A program made the position numbers and the translations under genes. Of a DNA stretch of 64,000 nt, positions 51,591 through 59,932 are shown piece by piece. Below the pieces are notes generated by a model. It was given only the letters and a program-made list of their open reading frames with translations, ran no database searches and had not been told where the DNA came from. Source of the DNA: Dyadobacter beijingensis DSM 21582 (GTDB lineage: Bacteria > Bacteroidota > Bacteroidia > Cytophagales > Spirosomataceae). How positions within the stretch are numbered: the first letter of the stretch is position 1; each line of letters opens with the position of its first letter. The stretch covers positions 558,001-622,000 of the forward strand of contig NZ_KB907789.1 of the NCBI RefSeq assembly GCF_000382205.1. The letters are read 5' to 3'.

Positions 51591-51672
51591 ATCGGGAATG
51601 TAACCCCGGTTTTTGTTAAAAACACCCTGAAAACCTCCGCAACCGCCTTTTGCTACCAAACGATTCGCCCGC

Positions 51673-52215
51673 GTGAAACTCAACAAACTGCTTAACGATG
51701 CACAATCCGGCCCGAACCAGCCCGACGCAAACGGGCAGAATCTGGCGCAGCTTGAAAAAAAAGTGGCGGAACTCATCGACGCGATAGAGCAGGCGGACAT
51801 CGACACGCAGCATTCACGGCATTACCAGAAGCAGATCGCCGACGCATTCCAGCGCTCGGCTTCTACCCAGAAACGCATTGCGCCGTTCAAGGAGCTGGAT
51901 CAGGACAATAACCTTTCCCGGGAGGAACTGCTCGAAGGCCTGGAAAAGCTCCTGGCCGAAAACCAGATCGACAGCCGCATGAATGCGCCCAAACGCAGCG
52001 GGAAGCTCGTGCAGAAAGGCGTCATGTTCATCCTCGCCCTCCTGCTCATCGTCGTCGGTTTCGCGATGATCATCATGCCGGCCCCGCCGAGTTTCGAGCT
52101 TTTTACCGTGTATTACTTCAATATCAATGACGGCGTCACCATTATGGACCTGGTGTCGCTGCTGATTATATTCGGCGGAGTACTTTTGTTTGTATTAAAC
52201 TTCAACAAGAAATGA
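51673..52215 (+). CDS. Unrecognised membrane protein with coiled-coil N-terminus
   Basis: A 180-residue protein I do not recognise. Residues 1 to about 60 are polar and heptad-like (LEKKVAELIDAIEQADIDT), and 60-105 contain an acidic helix pair. Two hydrophobic helices follow at about 117-140 and 160-178. The start is GTG at 51673 and the end overlaps the receiver-PP2C gene by 4 bp (ATGA). Translation coupling suggests that it is the membrane input or partner of the signalling module. Confidence 0.65.
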   Translation: MKLNKLLNDAQSGPNQPDANGQNLAQLEKKVAELIDAIEQADIDTQHSRHYQKQIADAFQRSASTQKRIAPFKELDQDNNLSREELLEGLEKLLAENQIDSRMNAPKRSGKLVQKGVMFILALLLIVVGFAMIIMPAPPSFELFTVYYFNINDGVTIMDLVSLLIIFGGVLLFVLNFNKK

Positions 52216-53369
52216 TCAGCTTCCCCGATCCGCCTACCACCGTCAAAAAGATCCTGCTCGTGGAGGATAACCTGCTGTTTCGCAGGGTGGTGGAAAGCGC
52301 ATTGGTGAAAGCCGGCTATACCTGCGTGCTCAGCGAGTCGGCCTCGGAGGCGCTGGAACTGCTGCATTCGGAAACGCCCGACCTTATATTGTCGGACTAC
52401 GATATGCCCGAAATGAACGGCTTCGATTTCCGTCAGGAAGTGCTGCTGAACCCCAATATCAGCGATATTCCCTTCGTGTTCCTGACGTCGTTCACCGACA
52501 ACAAGCTCGTGCTCGAAGGGCTGAATATGTCGGCGCTGGACTTCATCAACAAGGAGACGCCGATCCCGGTGATCATTTCCAAGCTGAACAATATCATCAA
52601 AACCCTTGAAAACGAGCACGTAAGGTCGGTAAGAGAACTAAAAGTGGCAGCAGAGGCCCTGAATGTAAAGTCGATCCCGACGCACGCGCCGTCCGTCAGC
52701 GGTTACCGTATTTTTTACTGGCACAGAGGCTACCGCGGCTATCCCGGCGGGGATTTCATCGACTTCGTGCAGGTCGACAGCCGGTATTGCTTTGCATTTC
52801 TGGGTGATATTATGGGGAAGAAATGGAAGGCCTGGTTTTTTACCTTCGGCTTTCTCAGTTATATCCGCGCCGCCATCCGCTTTTGCGTGCTGGACCAGGA
52901 TTTCAACCTGGCGACGATCGTGCAGAAGATCAACAAGCTGATTTACCTCGACGAAAGTTTGCAAAACATCCTGTCGAGCCTTTCGCTTCTGCTCCTGGAC
53001 ACGCACACGGGACGCGTGCATTATACCGGCGCGGGAGACCTGCCGCTGATCAGCTATTCGCCCAAAACCGGCCGCACGTCCACCGTACAATCTGCCGGAC
53101 TGCTGCTGGGCCTGCTGGAAGACGGCTTTTATGATAATCAGGAGCTCACGATGCAGCACGGCGACCAGCTGGCGATTTTCACCGACGGGATGATCGATAT
53201 CCCGTCCAATGGCGCCAAGAAGAGCGATTACCCGTTTTTTGTTGAAAAAATAACCCCTTACCTGGGAAAACCCGACAGCTTCGAGCTCATTCGGAAGCAC
53301 GTCCTCGACCTGATCGACGACAACAACCAGATGGACGACGCGAGCATCATCTTTATAGAAAAACAATAG
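52212..53369 (+). CDS. Response regulator with PP2C (SpoIIE/RsbU-type) phosphatase output
   Basis: A 385-residue two-domain protein. The receiver (about 12-135) has the acidic pair VEDN, phospho-acceptor Asp in LSDYDMPEMNG, the Thr in FLTSF and Lys in INKETP. The PP2C-like phosphatase (about 165-385) keeps metal-binding residues in GGDFIDF, LGDIMGKK, FTDGMID and MDDASI. It should dephosphorylate a STAS-domain protein when phosphorylated. The next gene (6 bp downstream) encodes such a protein. Confidence 0.9.
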   Translation: MISFPDPPTTVKKILLVEDNLLFRRVVESALVKAGYTCVLSESASEALELLHSETPDLILSDYDMPEMNGFDFRQEVLLNPNISDIPFVFLTSFTDNKLVLEGLNMSALDFINKETPIPVIISKLNNIIKTLENEHVRSVRELKVAAEALNVKSIPTHAPSVSGYRIFYWHRGYRGYPGGDFIDFVQVDSRYCFAFLGDIMGKKWKAWFFTFGFLSYIRAAIRFCVLDQDFNLATIVQKINKLIYLDESLQNILSSLSLLLLDTHTGRVHYTGAGDLPLISYSPKTGRTSTVQSAGLLLGLLEDGFYDNQELTMQHGDQLAIFTDGMIDIPSNGAKKSDYPFFVEKITPYLGKPDSFELIRKHVLDLIDDNNQMDDASIIFIEKQ

Positions 53370-53375
53370 TTCCTT

Positions 53376-53714
53376 ATGATCCTGAAAGTAGAGGAGATAA
53401 ACCGCGTGGTGCAAGCCACCATTTTACCGGAAGAGGCAAGCCTTACGAATGCGGACGCATTCAAGGAAGAAATGATCTCGATCATCGGCAGGGGCGTCCG
53501 GCTGGTGATCGTGAGTTTTGAGAATGTCAACTACATCGACAGCTCGTTCCTGGGCAGCCTGGTGGTGGCGCTGAAATATGCCATGCCCCGTAATGTCGAT
53601 ATTTACCTGGTCTCGTTGAAGCCGGATGTTAAAAACCTGCTCACACTCATCCGAATGGACAGGGTGTTCAGGATATTTAACAACTACGACGAGGCGATGG
53701 GTACATTAAGCTAG
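53376..53714 (+). CDS. STAS-domain anti-sigma antagonist-like protein
   Basis: A 112-residue single STAS domain. The phosphorylatable Ser lies in the conserved loop NYIDSSFLGSL near residue 55. Such proteins are toggled by a kinase and a PP2C phosphatase; only the dephosphorylated form binds the partner kinase. It lies between the phosphatase (6-bp gap) and the HATPase-like gene (3-bp gap), which completes a partner-switching set. Confidence 0.88.
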   Translation: MILKVEEINRVVQATILPEEASLTNADAFKEEMISIIGRGVRLVIVSFENVNYIDSSFLGSLVVALKYAMPRNVDIYLVSLKPDVKNLLTLIRMDRVFRIFNNYDEAMGTLS

Positions 53715-53717
53715 TTT

Positions 53718-54287
53718 ATGAGGGCGTATTCGGACCAGATCAAAATAGTTTTCGATTGTAACCGGGAGGGTATTCCCGGGACTTTAAACGTGTGCCTGAA
53801 CCACATCCGGGAGAAAACGGGGGCCTTACCGCTCGACGACGCCCTGATGGCCAAGATCAAGTGGGTGCTCATGGAGCTGCTCACCAACGCCGTGAAGCAT
53901 TCGGGCGAGCGGCAGTCGGTGCTGCGGATCGGCTTCTCGGAAGAGGCGCTTTCGCTGGAAAAAGAAGATTACGGCAAGCCGCTCGTGCTCGTCGGGCAGG
54001 ATAAAAAGAAAATCGTGTGGCCGCTGGAAGAGGTGGTGAAGCCGGTAGATTTCCCGATTTACCACAACGGCATGGATTCGCTGTGTGTACGCACCGACGA
54101 GGCCGGCCGGGCGACGTTCTTCATCGAGGAACTTGCGGAAATGGAAATGCCCGCATTGCTTTCCGACACCAGCGAGCATTTCGGGTTGCTGATTATGACC
54201 AAGGCTTCCGACGAATTCGCCTACGAACACGACCCCGACACCGGCCTGAACCGCTTTACAAGCACATTCTACCTCATTACCCACTGA
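53718..54287 (+). CDS. HATPase-like (RsbW-type) kinase, divergent
   Basis: A 189-residue protein. The N-box is clear: WVLMELLTNAVKHSG, with the Glu and Asn that bind ATP-magnesium. Near the C-terminus SEHFGLLIMTKASDEFAYE and NRFTSTFYL resemble the end of GHKL/RsbW folds. The glycine-rich G1 box (DxGxG) is not evident, because the stretch from about 75 to 140 is unusual, so ATP binding needs testing. Its place after the STAS gene makes an anti-sigma/switch kinase role likely. A sigma factor gene is not in the window. Confidence 0.75.
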   Translation: MRAYSDQIKIVFDCNREGIPGTLNVCLNHIREKTGALPLDDALMAKIKWVLMELLTNAVKHSGERQSVLRIGFSEEALSLEKEDYGKPLVLVGQDKKKIVWPLEEVVKPVDFPIYHNGMDSLCVRTDEAGRATFFIEELAEMEMPALLSDTSEHFGLLIMTKASDEFAYEHDPDTGLNRFTSTFYLITH

Positions 54288-54288
54288 C

Positions 54289-55404
54289 ATGAAGCACCGT
54301 TTCGAAGTACTGGATATTTTTCGCGGGCTTTTTGCGTCGCTCGTGTTCCTGTTCCACCTCGGCCCATTTGCCAACACCCCCATTCTGAACAACCGCTTCG
54401 TCGAAAACTCCGATATGTTCGTGGATTTTTTCTTCGTCCTCAGCGGGTTCGTGATCGCGTACAGCTACCAGTCGCTGGCCGACTGGGCGGCATTCCGGCT
54501 GTTCCTGAAAAAGCGCGTTTACCGCATTTACCCGCTGCATTTCGTGATGCTCATGGCATTTGTGGGCATGGAAGTGGCCAAAAACCTGCTCGCGCCGTAC
54601 ATTCAGGTCAATAACCTGGTGAACCCGGCGAACAGCCTTTACACCTTCTTCACCTCGCTTTTCCTGATCAACTCCACGCCTGTACCGGGCGTGAACGATG
54701 TGAGCTGGAACATTCCAAGCTGGTCTATCAGCGCCGAAATGATGGCCTACCTCGTTTTCGGCAGCCTGGTGGTCATCATCCACCGCACCGGCGAGTTCAA
54801 CCGCCGCAACGCGTGGTATGGGCTGATGATCGTCATGTCCCTCGCGGCGTTATGGTCCGTCTCGAACAGTTTCCAGATCAATTACAGCTTCAACTACGGT
54901 TTTCTAAGGGGGATTCTGGGCTTCTTTACGGGCGTATTGTGCTTCAACTTGTTCAGCAAAACCCACGTGCAGGTACGCGAGAAACCTTCCGCATTGTTCT
55001 CCATGGCCGAAATCGCGTCGCTTTCGCTGATCGTCCTATGCATTTACAACGGTGAAACGATGAAGCCCTGGGGAGCGGTTTTCGAAGTACTGTTCTTCGT
55101 TTGCATTTACACATTCGCGTTTGAGAAGGGTATTATTTCAAAAGCATTGAAAAGCGTGAAGATATTGCACAAGCTCGGCGCCTACTCCTACTCGATCTAC
55201 ATGACGCACGCGCTGCTGATCAGCCTCTTCAATGTATTGTTTATCAGGATATTAAAGTTCCCACCCGAAGCATACTCCTACCTGTTCATCCTCAATTTCA
55301 TCATCATCTACTTCGTATCGGCGTGGACGTACAAGCACATCGAAATGCGGTTCCAATACAAATCGCTGAAAAAAGTACGCGAAGAAGAAGTAGCTCGGAA
55401 ATAG
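54289..55404 (+). CDS. Acyltransferase 3 (OafA/YrhL-like) membrane protein
   Basis: A 371-residue integral membrane O-acyltransferase with about ten helices. The family's N-terminal motif is LDIFRGLFASLVFLFHL, with the His in the first membrane segment, and DFFFVLSGFVIAYSY follows. Such enzymes acetylate surface polysaccharides or lipopolysaccharide sugars. It begins 1 bp after the HATPase-like gene, so it is in the same operon as the signalling module. The 7-bp repeat array lies just downstream. Confidence 0.9.
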   Translation: MKHRFEVLDIFRGLFASLVFLFHLGPFANTPILNNRFVENSDMFVDFFFVLSGFVIAYSYQSLADWAAFRLFLKKRVYRIYPLHFVMLMAFVGMEVAKNLLAPYIQVNNLVNPANSLYTFFTSLFLINSTPVPGVNDVSWNIPSWSISAEMMAYLVFGSLVVIIHRTGEFNRRNAWYGLMIVMSLAALWSVSNSFQINYSFNYGFLRGILGFFTGVLCFNLFSKTHVQVREKPSALFSMAEIASLSLIVLCIYNGETMKPWGAVFEVLFFVCIYTFAFEKGIISKALKSVKILHKLGAYSYSIYMTHALLISLFNVLFIRILKFPPEAYSYLFILNFIIIYFVSAWTYKHIEMRFQYKSLKKVREEEVARK

Positions 55405-55410
55405 GCTGCG

Positions 55411-55537
55411 GGCTGACGGCTGACTGCCGACGGCTGACCACTGACGGCTGACCGCCGACCACTGACGGCTGACTGCCGACGGCTGACCGCTGACCGCTGA
55501 CCGCCGACCACTGACCGCTGACGGCAGTCAGCCGTCA
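55411..55537. repeat. Array of sixteen 7-bp repeats with a terminal inverted copy
   Basis: Bases 55411-55522 are sixteen uninterrupted 7-bp units of the form nnCYGAC (ggCTGAC, tgCCGAC, caCTGAC, cgCTGAC, cgCCGAC). Bases 55523-55537 are the exact reverse complement of 55414-55428, so the ends could pair. It lies between the convergent acyltransferase and glycosyltransferase genes. The glycosyltransferase stop codon abuts it at 55538. The minus strand is free of stop codons across it, producing a spurious SAVSGQ-type reading frame. Confidence 0.92.
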
Positions 55538-56752
55538 TCAGGGGTGAATCACCTGTTCGAGATGGTAATGGATAATGTCCGCAATGGCATCTACGCGGTT
55601 CTCCCACGTGTTTTCGGCGGCTATCGTGACGCGCGTTTTGCGCTGTTCGGCGCTGTCCGTTTGCAATGCGGTGTTAATGGCGGCAGAAAAGCTCGCTGCA
55701 TCGCCGCAGAATGTAACGGCGCCTTTGGTAAACTCCTTCAAGTCAGGGTTGAAATCGATGGCGACCACGGGTTTGCCTGCACCGAGGTATTCGAAGAGTT
55801 TCAGCGGGAAAATACTGCTGCTTACCTCGTCTTTCTTGAACGGGATCAGTGCCACATCGAAGCCTTTAATCACCGCCGGCATATCATCGTAGGCAATGGA
55901 ACCCAGGAAATGCACATTTTCGGCCGAGAAGAACCAGTCCGGCACGAATTCCCTCGAAACGGGCCCTACGAATGCAAAACTTTTATCGGGATTGGCGATG
56001 ATCACTTCTTTCAGTAAATCGTAATCCATCCGCCGCTCGATCGCGCCCAGGTAGCCCACCACCGGCCTTTTGAGCGCCGCAATGGCCGGAAGCACCGGCA
56101 GACTTTCGTTCAGTGCCTTGCTGCTATGACCGAGGTCGGCCGCATTGGCCACGAAATAGCTGTGTGGGTTCTGCTTTTTCTTCTCCTCGTATAGCTGCTT
56201 GCTGCTGCAAATCACGACGTCGCTTTCTTTTACGAGAATATCCTCCGATACCACGCCATGCCGCCGGTTGAACGGCAGCACCATCGGGTCGAGGCAATGG
56301 TACACTTCCAGTTTCGGCGAAAGGCCGTCGCAGAGCGTCGGGTAATGGAAATTGAAGGAGTTAATGAAGATATAATCGCGGATATTGTAAGCCTTGAGAA
56401 TGCTTTTCAGCTTCGTGCGGATCAGGAACTCGTTGAATCTCAATGCCGCCCGGAAGAGCCCGTTCTCCGGCAGGAAGTTCACCGACAGCAATATCGGCGG
56501 GATAATCACTTTCAGGTTCGGAATGTCGGTCTCGATGAGCGAATGACCTGTGAGCGAGAAATGCTCTTTGCGCAGCTGGTACTCGGGAGTATGGCGCAGC
56601 CTGAAATAGTCCCTCAGCGTAAATGGATTATCGATATAGTACACTTCGTTCTCCCGCGCGAGCAGCTTGGCTGTCGTGTAGTTGGTAGACTCGATAGATG
56701 CGTCAAATCGGGGTAAGCCAAAAATTATGATCTGATGTCCTTTCAGTTTCAT
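55538..56752 (-). CDS. Glycosyltransferase, GT4-like
   Basis: A 404-residue GT-B-type enzyme. The N-terminal part (GHQIIIFGLPRFDASIESTNYTTAKLLA) and the C-terminal nucleotide-sugar segment (FPLKLFEYLGAGKPVVAIDF, with the EYLGAGKPVV motif) mark a GT4-like retaining glycosyltransferase. It resembles the TuaH-type group. The donor and acceptor are unknown. ATG 56752 is preferred over a TTG two codons earlier. It is the last gene of a leftward glycan run and ends at the edge of the 7-bp repeats. Confidence 0.85.
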   Translation of the reverse strand: MKLKGHQIIIFGLPRFDASIESTNYTTAKLLARENEVYYIDNPFTLRDYFRLRHTPEYQLRKEHFSLTGHSLIETDIPNLKVIIPPILLSVNFLPENGLFRAALRFNEFLIRTKLKSILKAYNIRDYIFINSFNFHYPTLCDGLSPKLEVYHCLDPMVLPFNRRHGVVSEDILVKESDVVICSSKQLYEEKKKQNPHSYFVANAADLGHSSKALNESLPVLPAIAALKRPVVGYLGAIERRMDYDLLKEVIIANPDKSFAFVGPVSREFVPDWFFSAENVHFLGSIAYDDMPAVIKGFDVALIPFKKDEVSSSIFPLKLFEYLGAGKPVVAIDFNPDLKEFTKGAVTFCGDAASFSAAINTALQTDSAEQRKTRVTIAAENTWENRVDAIADIIHYHLEQVIHP

Positions 56753-56824
56753 TTGCAAAGCGTATTCAATAGGTTCTCATCAGATCGGCGTCGGATAAAA
56801 TCGGGTGCTGTAATTTAGAAATTT

Positions 56825-57634
56825 TTACAATACATCCCTCCATTCAAAGCGGTCTGTCATGATGCCTTTGGGGTGTTCGCGGCCAATCCGGAAGCCAAAC
56901 CAGTTCTTTGGCGCGATCACGTGGTTCTTCTTTTTACAAATATAGGCCGCCCACCAGGCGAATGTGCTGTTTGAAATAATGGCAATATCCGCATGCATGA
57001 TCAGCTGGAAATCGATGATCTCGGCGTTGGAGACGAAGAAAAAATTGTCGCGTGCAGGGAACGCCTTCTTGACGAACTCCATGTCGTCGCTCACGAAAAA
57101 TACCTGGTAAGCATCCAGGTTATCGACCGATGCGAGCTGTTTTTGAAAGTACTCCACAGGCAGCGAAATGTCGCGTTTGCCGTAGGAAAGGTAATCCGTG
57201 CGGCGGATATGCACCACCACCGTTTTGTTTTCCCTGAAAACCGAGCCGTACTGTTCGTCGAATGCTTTTTCGAACGCCGGTTTCAGCTTCGGCAATGTGC
57301 CTGCGGGTAAGTGTTTGAGGTAAAAATCGCTTTGATAATAGCCGTAATACATCTGCCCGTTCTTCGGCGTAAACTCTTTGGGGCTGAAAAAGTTATGCAC
57401 ATACACGGGCGTAAATTTCACAAACTTCGGGATCGTGCGCGTGAGGCCGGAGTACAGTTTCGAGCCTAATGTAAGGTCGTGGTAAGTGCCCAGGTCGAAA
57501 TACTTGCTCAGATAGGCATGGTGCGGGTTCGGGAAGAAATAGGTCAGGCGTGGGTTGCGGGTTTTCAGGTACAACAAAAAGTAATACTGAAACAACTGGT
57601 TGCCAAGCCGGCCTGTAAAATAGACGCCTACCAT
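56825..57634 (-). CDS. Alpha-1,2-fucosyltransferase-like (GT11) enzyme
   Basis: A 269-residue GT11-type protein. Hallmarks are the N-terminal GRLGNQLFQYYF, the GDP-fucose-binding VVHIRRTDYLSYG near residue 133, and FFVSDDMEFVKKAF and ISNSTFAWWAAYI near the C-terminus. It should transfer fucose from GDP-fucose to galactose in a surface glycan. No GDP-fucose synthesis gene (gmd/fcl) is in the window, so the donor must come from elsewhere. It sits between the flippase and the GT4-like gene. Confidence 0.88.
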   Translation of the reverse strand: MVGVYFTGRLGNQLFQYYFLLYLKTRNPRLTYFFPNPHHAYLSKYFDLGTYHDLTLGSKLYSGLTRTIPKFVKFTPVYVHNFFSPKEFTPKNGQMYYGYYQSDFYLKHLPAGTLPKLKPAFEKAFDEQYGSVFRENKTVVVHIRRTDYLSYGKRDISLPVEYFQKQLASVDNLDAYQVFFVSDDMEFVKKAFPARDNFFFVSNAEIIDFQLIMHADIAIISNSTFAWWAAYICKKKNHVIAPKNWFGFRIGREHPKGIMTDRFEWRDVL

Positions 57635-57646
57635 AATGAGCTGCTT

Positions 57647-58987
57647 TTATGACCTCGCTTTCAGCATCGGCCGCAGGTAGCGGTCGAGGAACTCGGGGTA
57701 AAACTTGTACATATACACGAACGTGTTGAGGACATTCACGCCGATCTCGCGTTTGAGGATCACCTGTGCCACGGCAAATCCGGCGATATTGGAGCATAAA
57801 GTGGCATAAGCCGCCCCTACCACACCCCATTGGCGGATAAAGAAGTAGTTCAGGCAAAGGTTCAGCGTAGCCGTGCCGATCACGACGAAGAACGTCATCC
57901 GCGTTTTCCCGATCGAATCCAGGATCGTCCCGAACTGCCGCCCGAACGGTATCAGCAGGCAGTAGAGCAAGGTGATTTGCAGCAATGGAATGGAATCCGC
58001 GTATTTCTCACCTGCTATCAATGTGATCACAATGCCCGAGAAGAGGTAGAGGAATATCACCACCGGCACCACGAGCGCAAGCGTCGTCCCCACCGATTTT
58101 TCATACAGATACTTGATCGCCGCCGGCCCTTCCGACTCCATGCGCTTGGCGCTCTGCGGGAACACGATCGTCGCCACGGCATTGCCCGGAATGTCGATCA
58201 GGTTGGTAATGCGCACGGCGATGTTGAACGCGCCCGACGCCGCCGGAGAGAGCATGGCCCCCAGCATCATCTGATCGATCGTCCCCGAAAGCAACGAGCT
58301 GATCAGCGTTCCGAACGCATATTTACCATAGCCGAACAGCTTGCCCATCCATTCACGGCTCACTTTGGCCGACAATGCAAGGTTCGCCCGTGCATGCACG
58401 TAGGCGATAAGCATACCCGCGAGCGCACTCACGATCTGCACCCACACGAGGAACACCAGCTCTACCGAAAAGCTGAAAATGTAGGATACCAGCACGAATG
58501 TAAAGAAAACGCCCTGCCGGATAATGGTGGTCACGAAAATGCCATTGAACCGCAAATTGGCCTGTTCGACGCCATTGAACTGCGCCTGCAAGCCCGAAAG
58601 CAGGTAAATGGCGATGTACCAGTACATCATTTCCACCAGCTGCGGCGCGTCCCAGAGCCGGCTCAGCCAGGGCGAGAAAATCAATATCGCCGCAATGCAC
58701 ACCACCTGCACAATGCCGTTGATGGCAAACGAGGCGGTGATGATGGCGGGATGCTCTTTGGCGTCCGATGATGAAATGTATTTGATCAATGCGTTCTGCA
58801 AAAGCCCGCTGCGGATCGCTTCGAGAATGGTGGTGGTGGAAATGAAGAGCGTCCACACCCCGAAATCGTGTTTCGTGAGCAGCCGCACAAGCAGGTAAAA
58901 GCCCGCAAAGCCGAAAAACACGCCCGAGAAGTTCTGGACGATATTGATAAACCCCGATTTGAGCCAGTAATCCTTTTTCCCTTCCAT
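57647..58987 (-). CDS. Wzx-type polysaccharide flippase, copy 1
   Basis: A 446-residue MATE-like membrane protein with about 12 to 14 helices, beginning SGFINIVQNFSGVFFGFAGFYLLVRLLTKHDFG, the typical oligosaccharide flippase N-terminus. It would flip undecaprenyl-linked oligosaccharides to the periplasm. It starts 4 bp after the end of the putative glycan gene upstream and ends 12 bp before the fucosyltransferase, so the run is an operon. Confidence 0.88.
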   Translation of the reverse strand: MEGKKDYWLKSGFINIVQNFSGVFFGFAGFYLLVRLLTKHDFGVWTLFISTTTILEAIRSGLLQNALIKYISSSDAKEHPAIITASFAINGIVQVVCIAAILIFSPWLSRLWDAPQLVEMMYWYIAIYLLSGLQAQFNGVEQANLRFNGIFVTTIIRQGVFFTFVLVSYIFSFSVELVFLVWVQIVSALAGMLIAYVHARANLALSAKVSREWMGKLFGYGKYAFGTLISSLLSGTIDQMMLGAMLSPAASGAFNIAVRITNLIDIPGNAVATIVFPQSAKRMESEGPAAIKYLYEKSVGTTLALVVPVVIFLYLFSGIVITLIAGEKYADSIPLLQITLLYCLLIPFGRQFGTILDSIGKTRMTFFVVIGTATLNLCLNYFFIRQWGVVGAAYATLCSNIAGFAVAQVILKREIGVNVLNTFVYMYKFYPEFLDRYLRPMLKARS

Positions 58988-58991
58988 ATGC

Positions 58992-59927
58992 TCAAAAATG
59001 CGCTTCCACGTACTGTTTCACCTCGTCATCCGTCTTGGCATGCAGGATTTTTGCTCCCGAAAACTGCGGGTACAGCTTTTCGAAGCATTTGAAATAATGC
59101 TCCGGCCCCTTTTTCGACAAAATCAGGTTAGTACCGCCGAAATAGCTCGCCAAAGTAGCCGTGCCGCCGTGGATCGAGATAAAGCGGCTCGCATTGGCAT
59201 AAACCATGAGCTGTAAATGGTTGAAATTGCCGGCATTGCCCCTGTTCTCCTTGAAAAGGTCTTCCATTAAGATCACATCCGGGTGTTCGGCAGCGAGCCA
59301 GCTGAACTCGTCCATGTCGTAAATGTCGGAGTTGTCCATCGTAATGTGCTGCGGGCGCGGGCGGTTGTAAATGACCGTGTATTTGCTTTTCAGTTTGTCG
59401 AGAATGAATGCGAGCATTTCGATGCTGTAAAAGCTCACCGGCGGGCCGTCCCATTCCATATTGTAGCGGTTGGCGATGATCAGGATGGGCTTTTCGTATA
59501 CGTAAATGTCGTTCTGGTAAGTCGCTTTCAACGGCACAGGAATCCATTTCGACATGTCGTAATCCTGGCTGTACAGGACGCGCGGCATTTCAAAATTGTA
59601 ATTTCCCTCATTCGAGCGCGTATCGAACTGCTCCCGGTGATCGGGCGAAAAAAAGTAAAGCTCTTTCGTGTATTTCGAAGAAACGGTGCTTTCGAGCGTG
59701 CCGTTTTGGTAATGCCAATAGGCGAACGGCAGGACAAATTGCAGTTCCGGCGCGAACTCGCCGCTGAACGCGAGCTTCTTGTATTTTTTCCGGACTACAT
59801 AATCCTGCCAGATGTATTTCCATTGCTGTACCTGGCAGCGCAGTGTATCCCGGTAGAAATAGCGGTGCTCCCACGGCAGTTTCCCGTACCGCAGCAGCAC
59901 TGCCAGACTGAGTATTTTGTTGAGCAT
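58992..59927 (-). CDS. Unrecognised protein of the glycan operon, possibly a glycosyltransferase
   Basis: A 311-residue soluble protein I cannot place in a named family. The C-terminal part ISIHGGTATLASYFGGTNLILSKKGPEHYF resembles the nucleotide-binding half of GT-B proteins such as heptosyltransferases and O-GlcNAc-type proteins. An ILIIANRYNMEWDGPPVSFYS segment is near the middle. It is flanked by two flippase genes (4-5 bp gaps on either side), so a role in glycan assembly is well supported by position. No membrane helix is seen. Confidence 0.6.
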   Translation of the reverse strand: MLNKILSLAVLLRYGKLPWEHRYFYRDTLRCQVQQWKYIWQDYVVRKKYKKLAFSGEFAPELQFVLPFAYWHYQNGTLESTVSSKYTKELYFFSPDHREQFDTRSNEGNYNFEMPRVLYSQDYDMSKWIPVPLKATYQNDIYVYEKPILIIANRYNMEWDGPPVSFYSIEMLAFILDKLKSKYTVIYNRPRPQHITMDNSDIYDMDEFSWLAAEHPDVILMEDLFKENRGNAGNFNHLQLMVYANASRFISIHGGTATLASYFGGTNLILSKKGPEHYFKCFEKLYPQFSGAKILHAKTDDEVKQYVEAHF

Positions 59928-59932
59928 AATCT

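Noticed and set aside
51895..51935. EF-hand-like stretch (DQDNNLSREEL) in the membrane coiled-coil protein
   Set aside because: The loop lacks the Gly at position 6 and the Glu at position 12, so calcium binding is not supported.
55308..55607. Minus-strand reading frame with SAVSGQ-like repeats across the 7-bp array
   Set aside because: The 7-bp unit lacks stop codons on that strand in every frame, so the frame is a by-product of the DNA repeat. It also overlaps the ends of two real genes.
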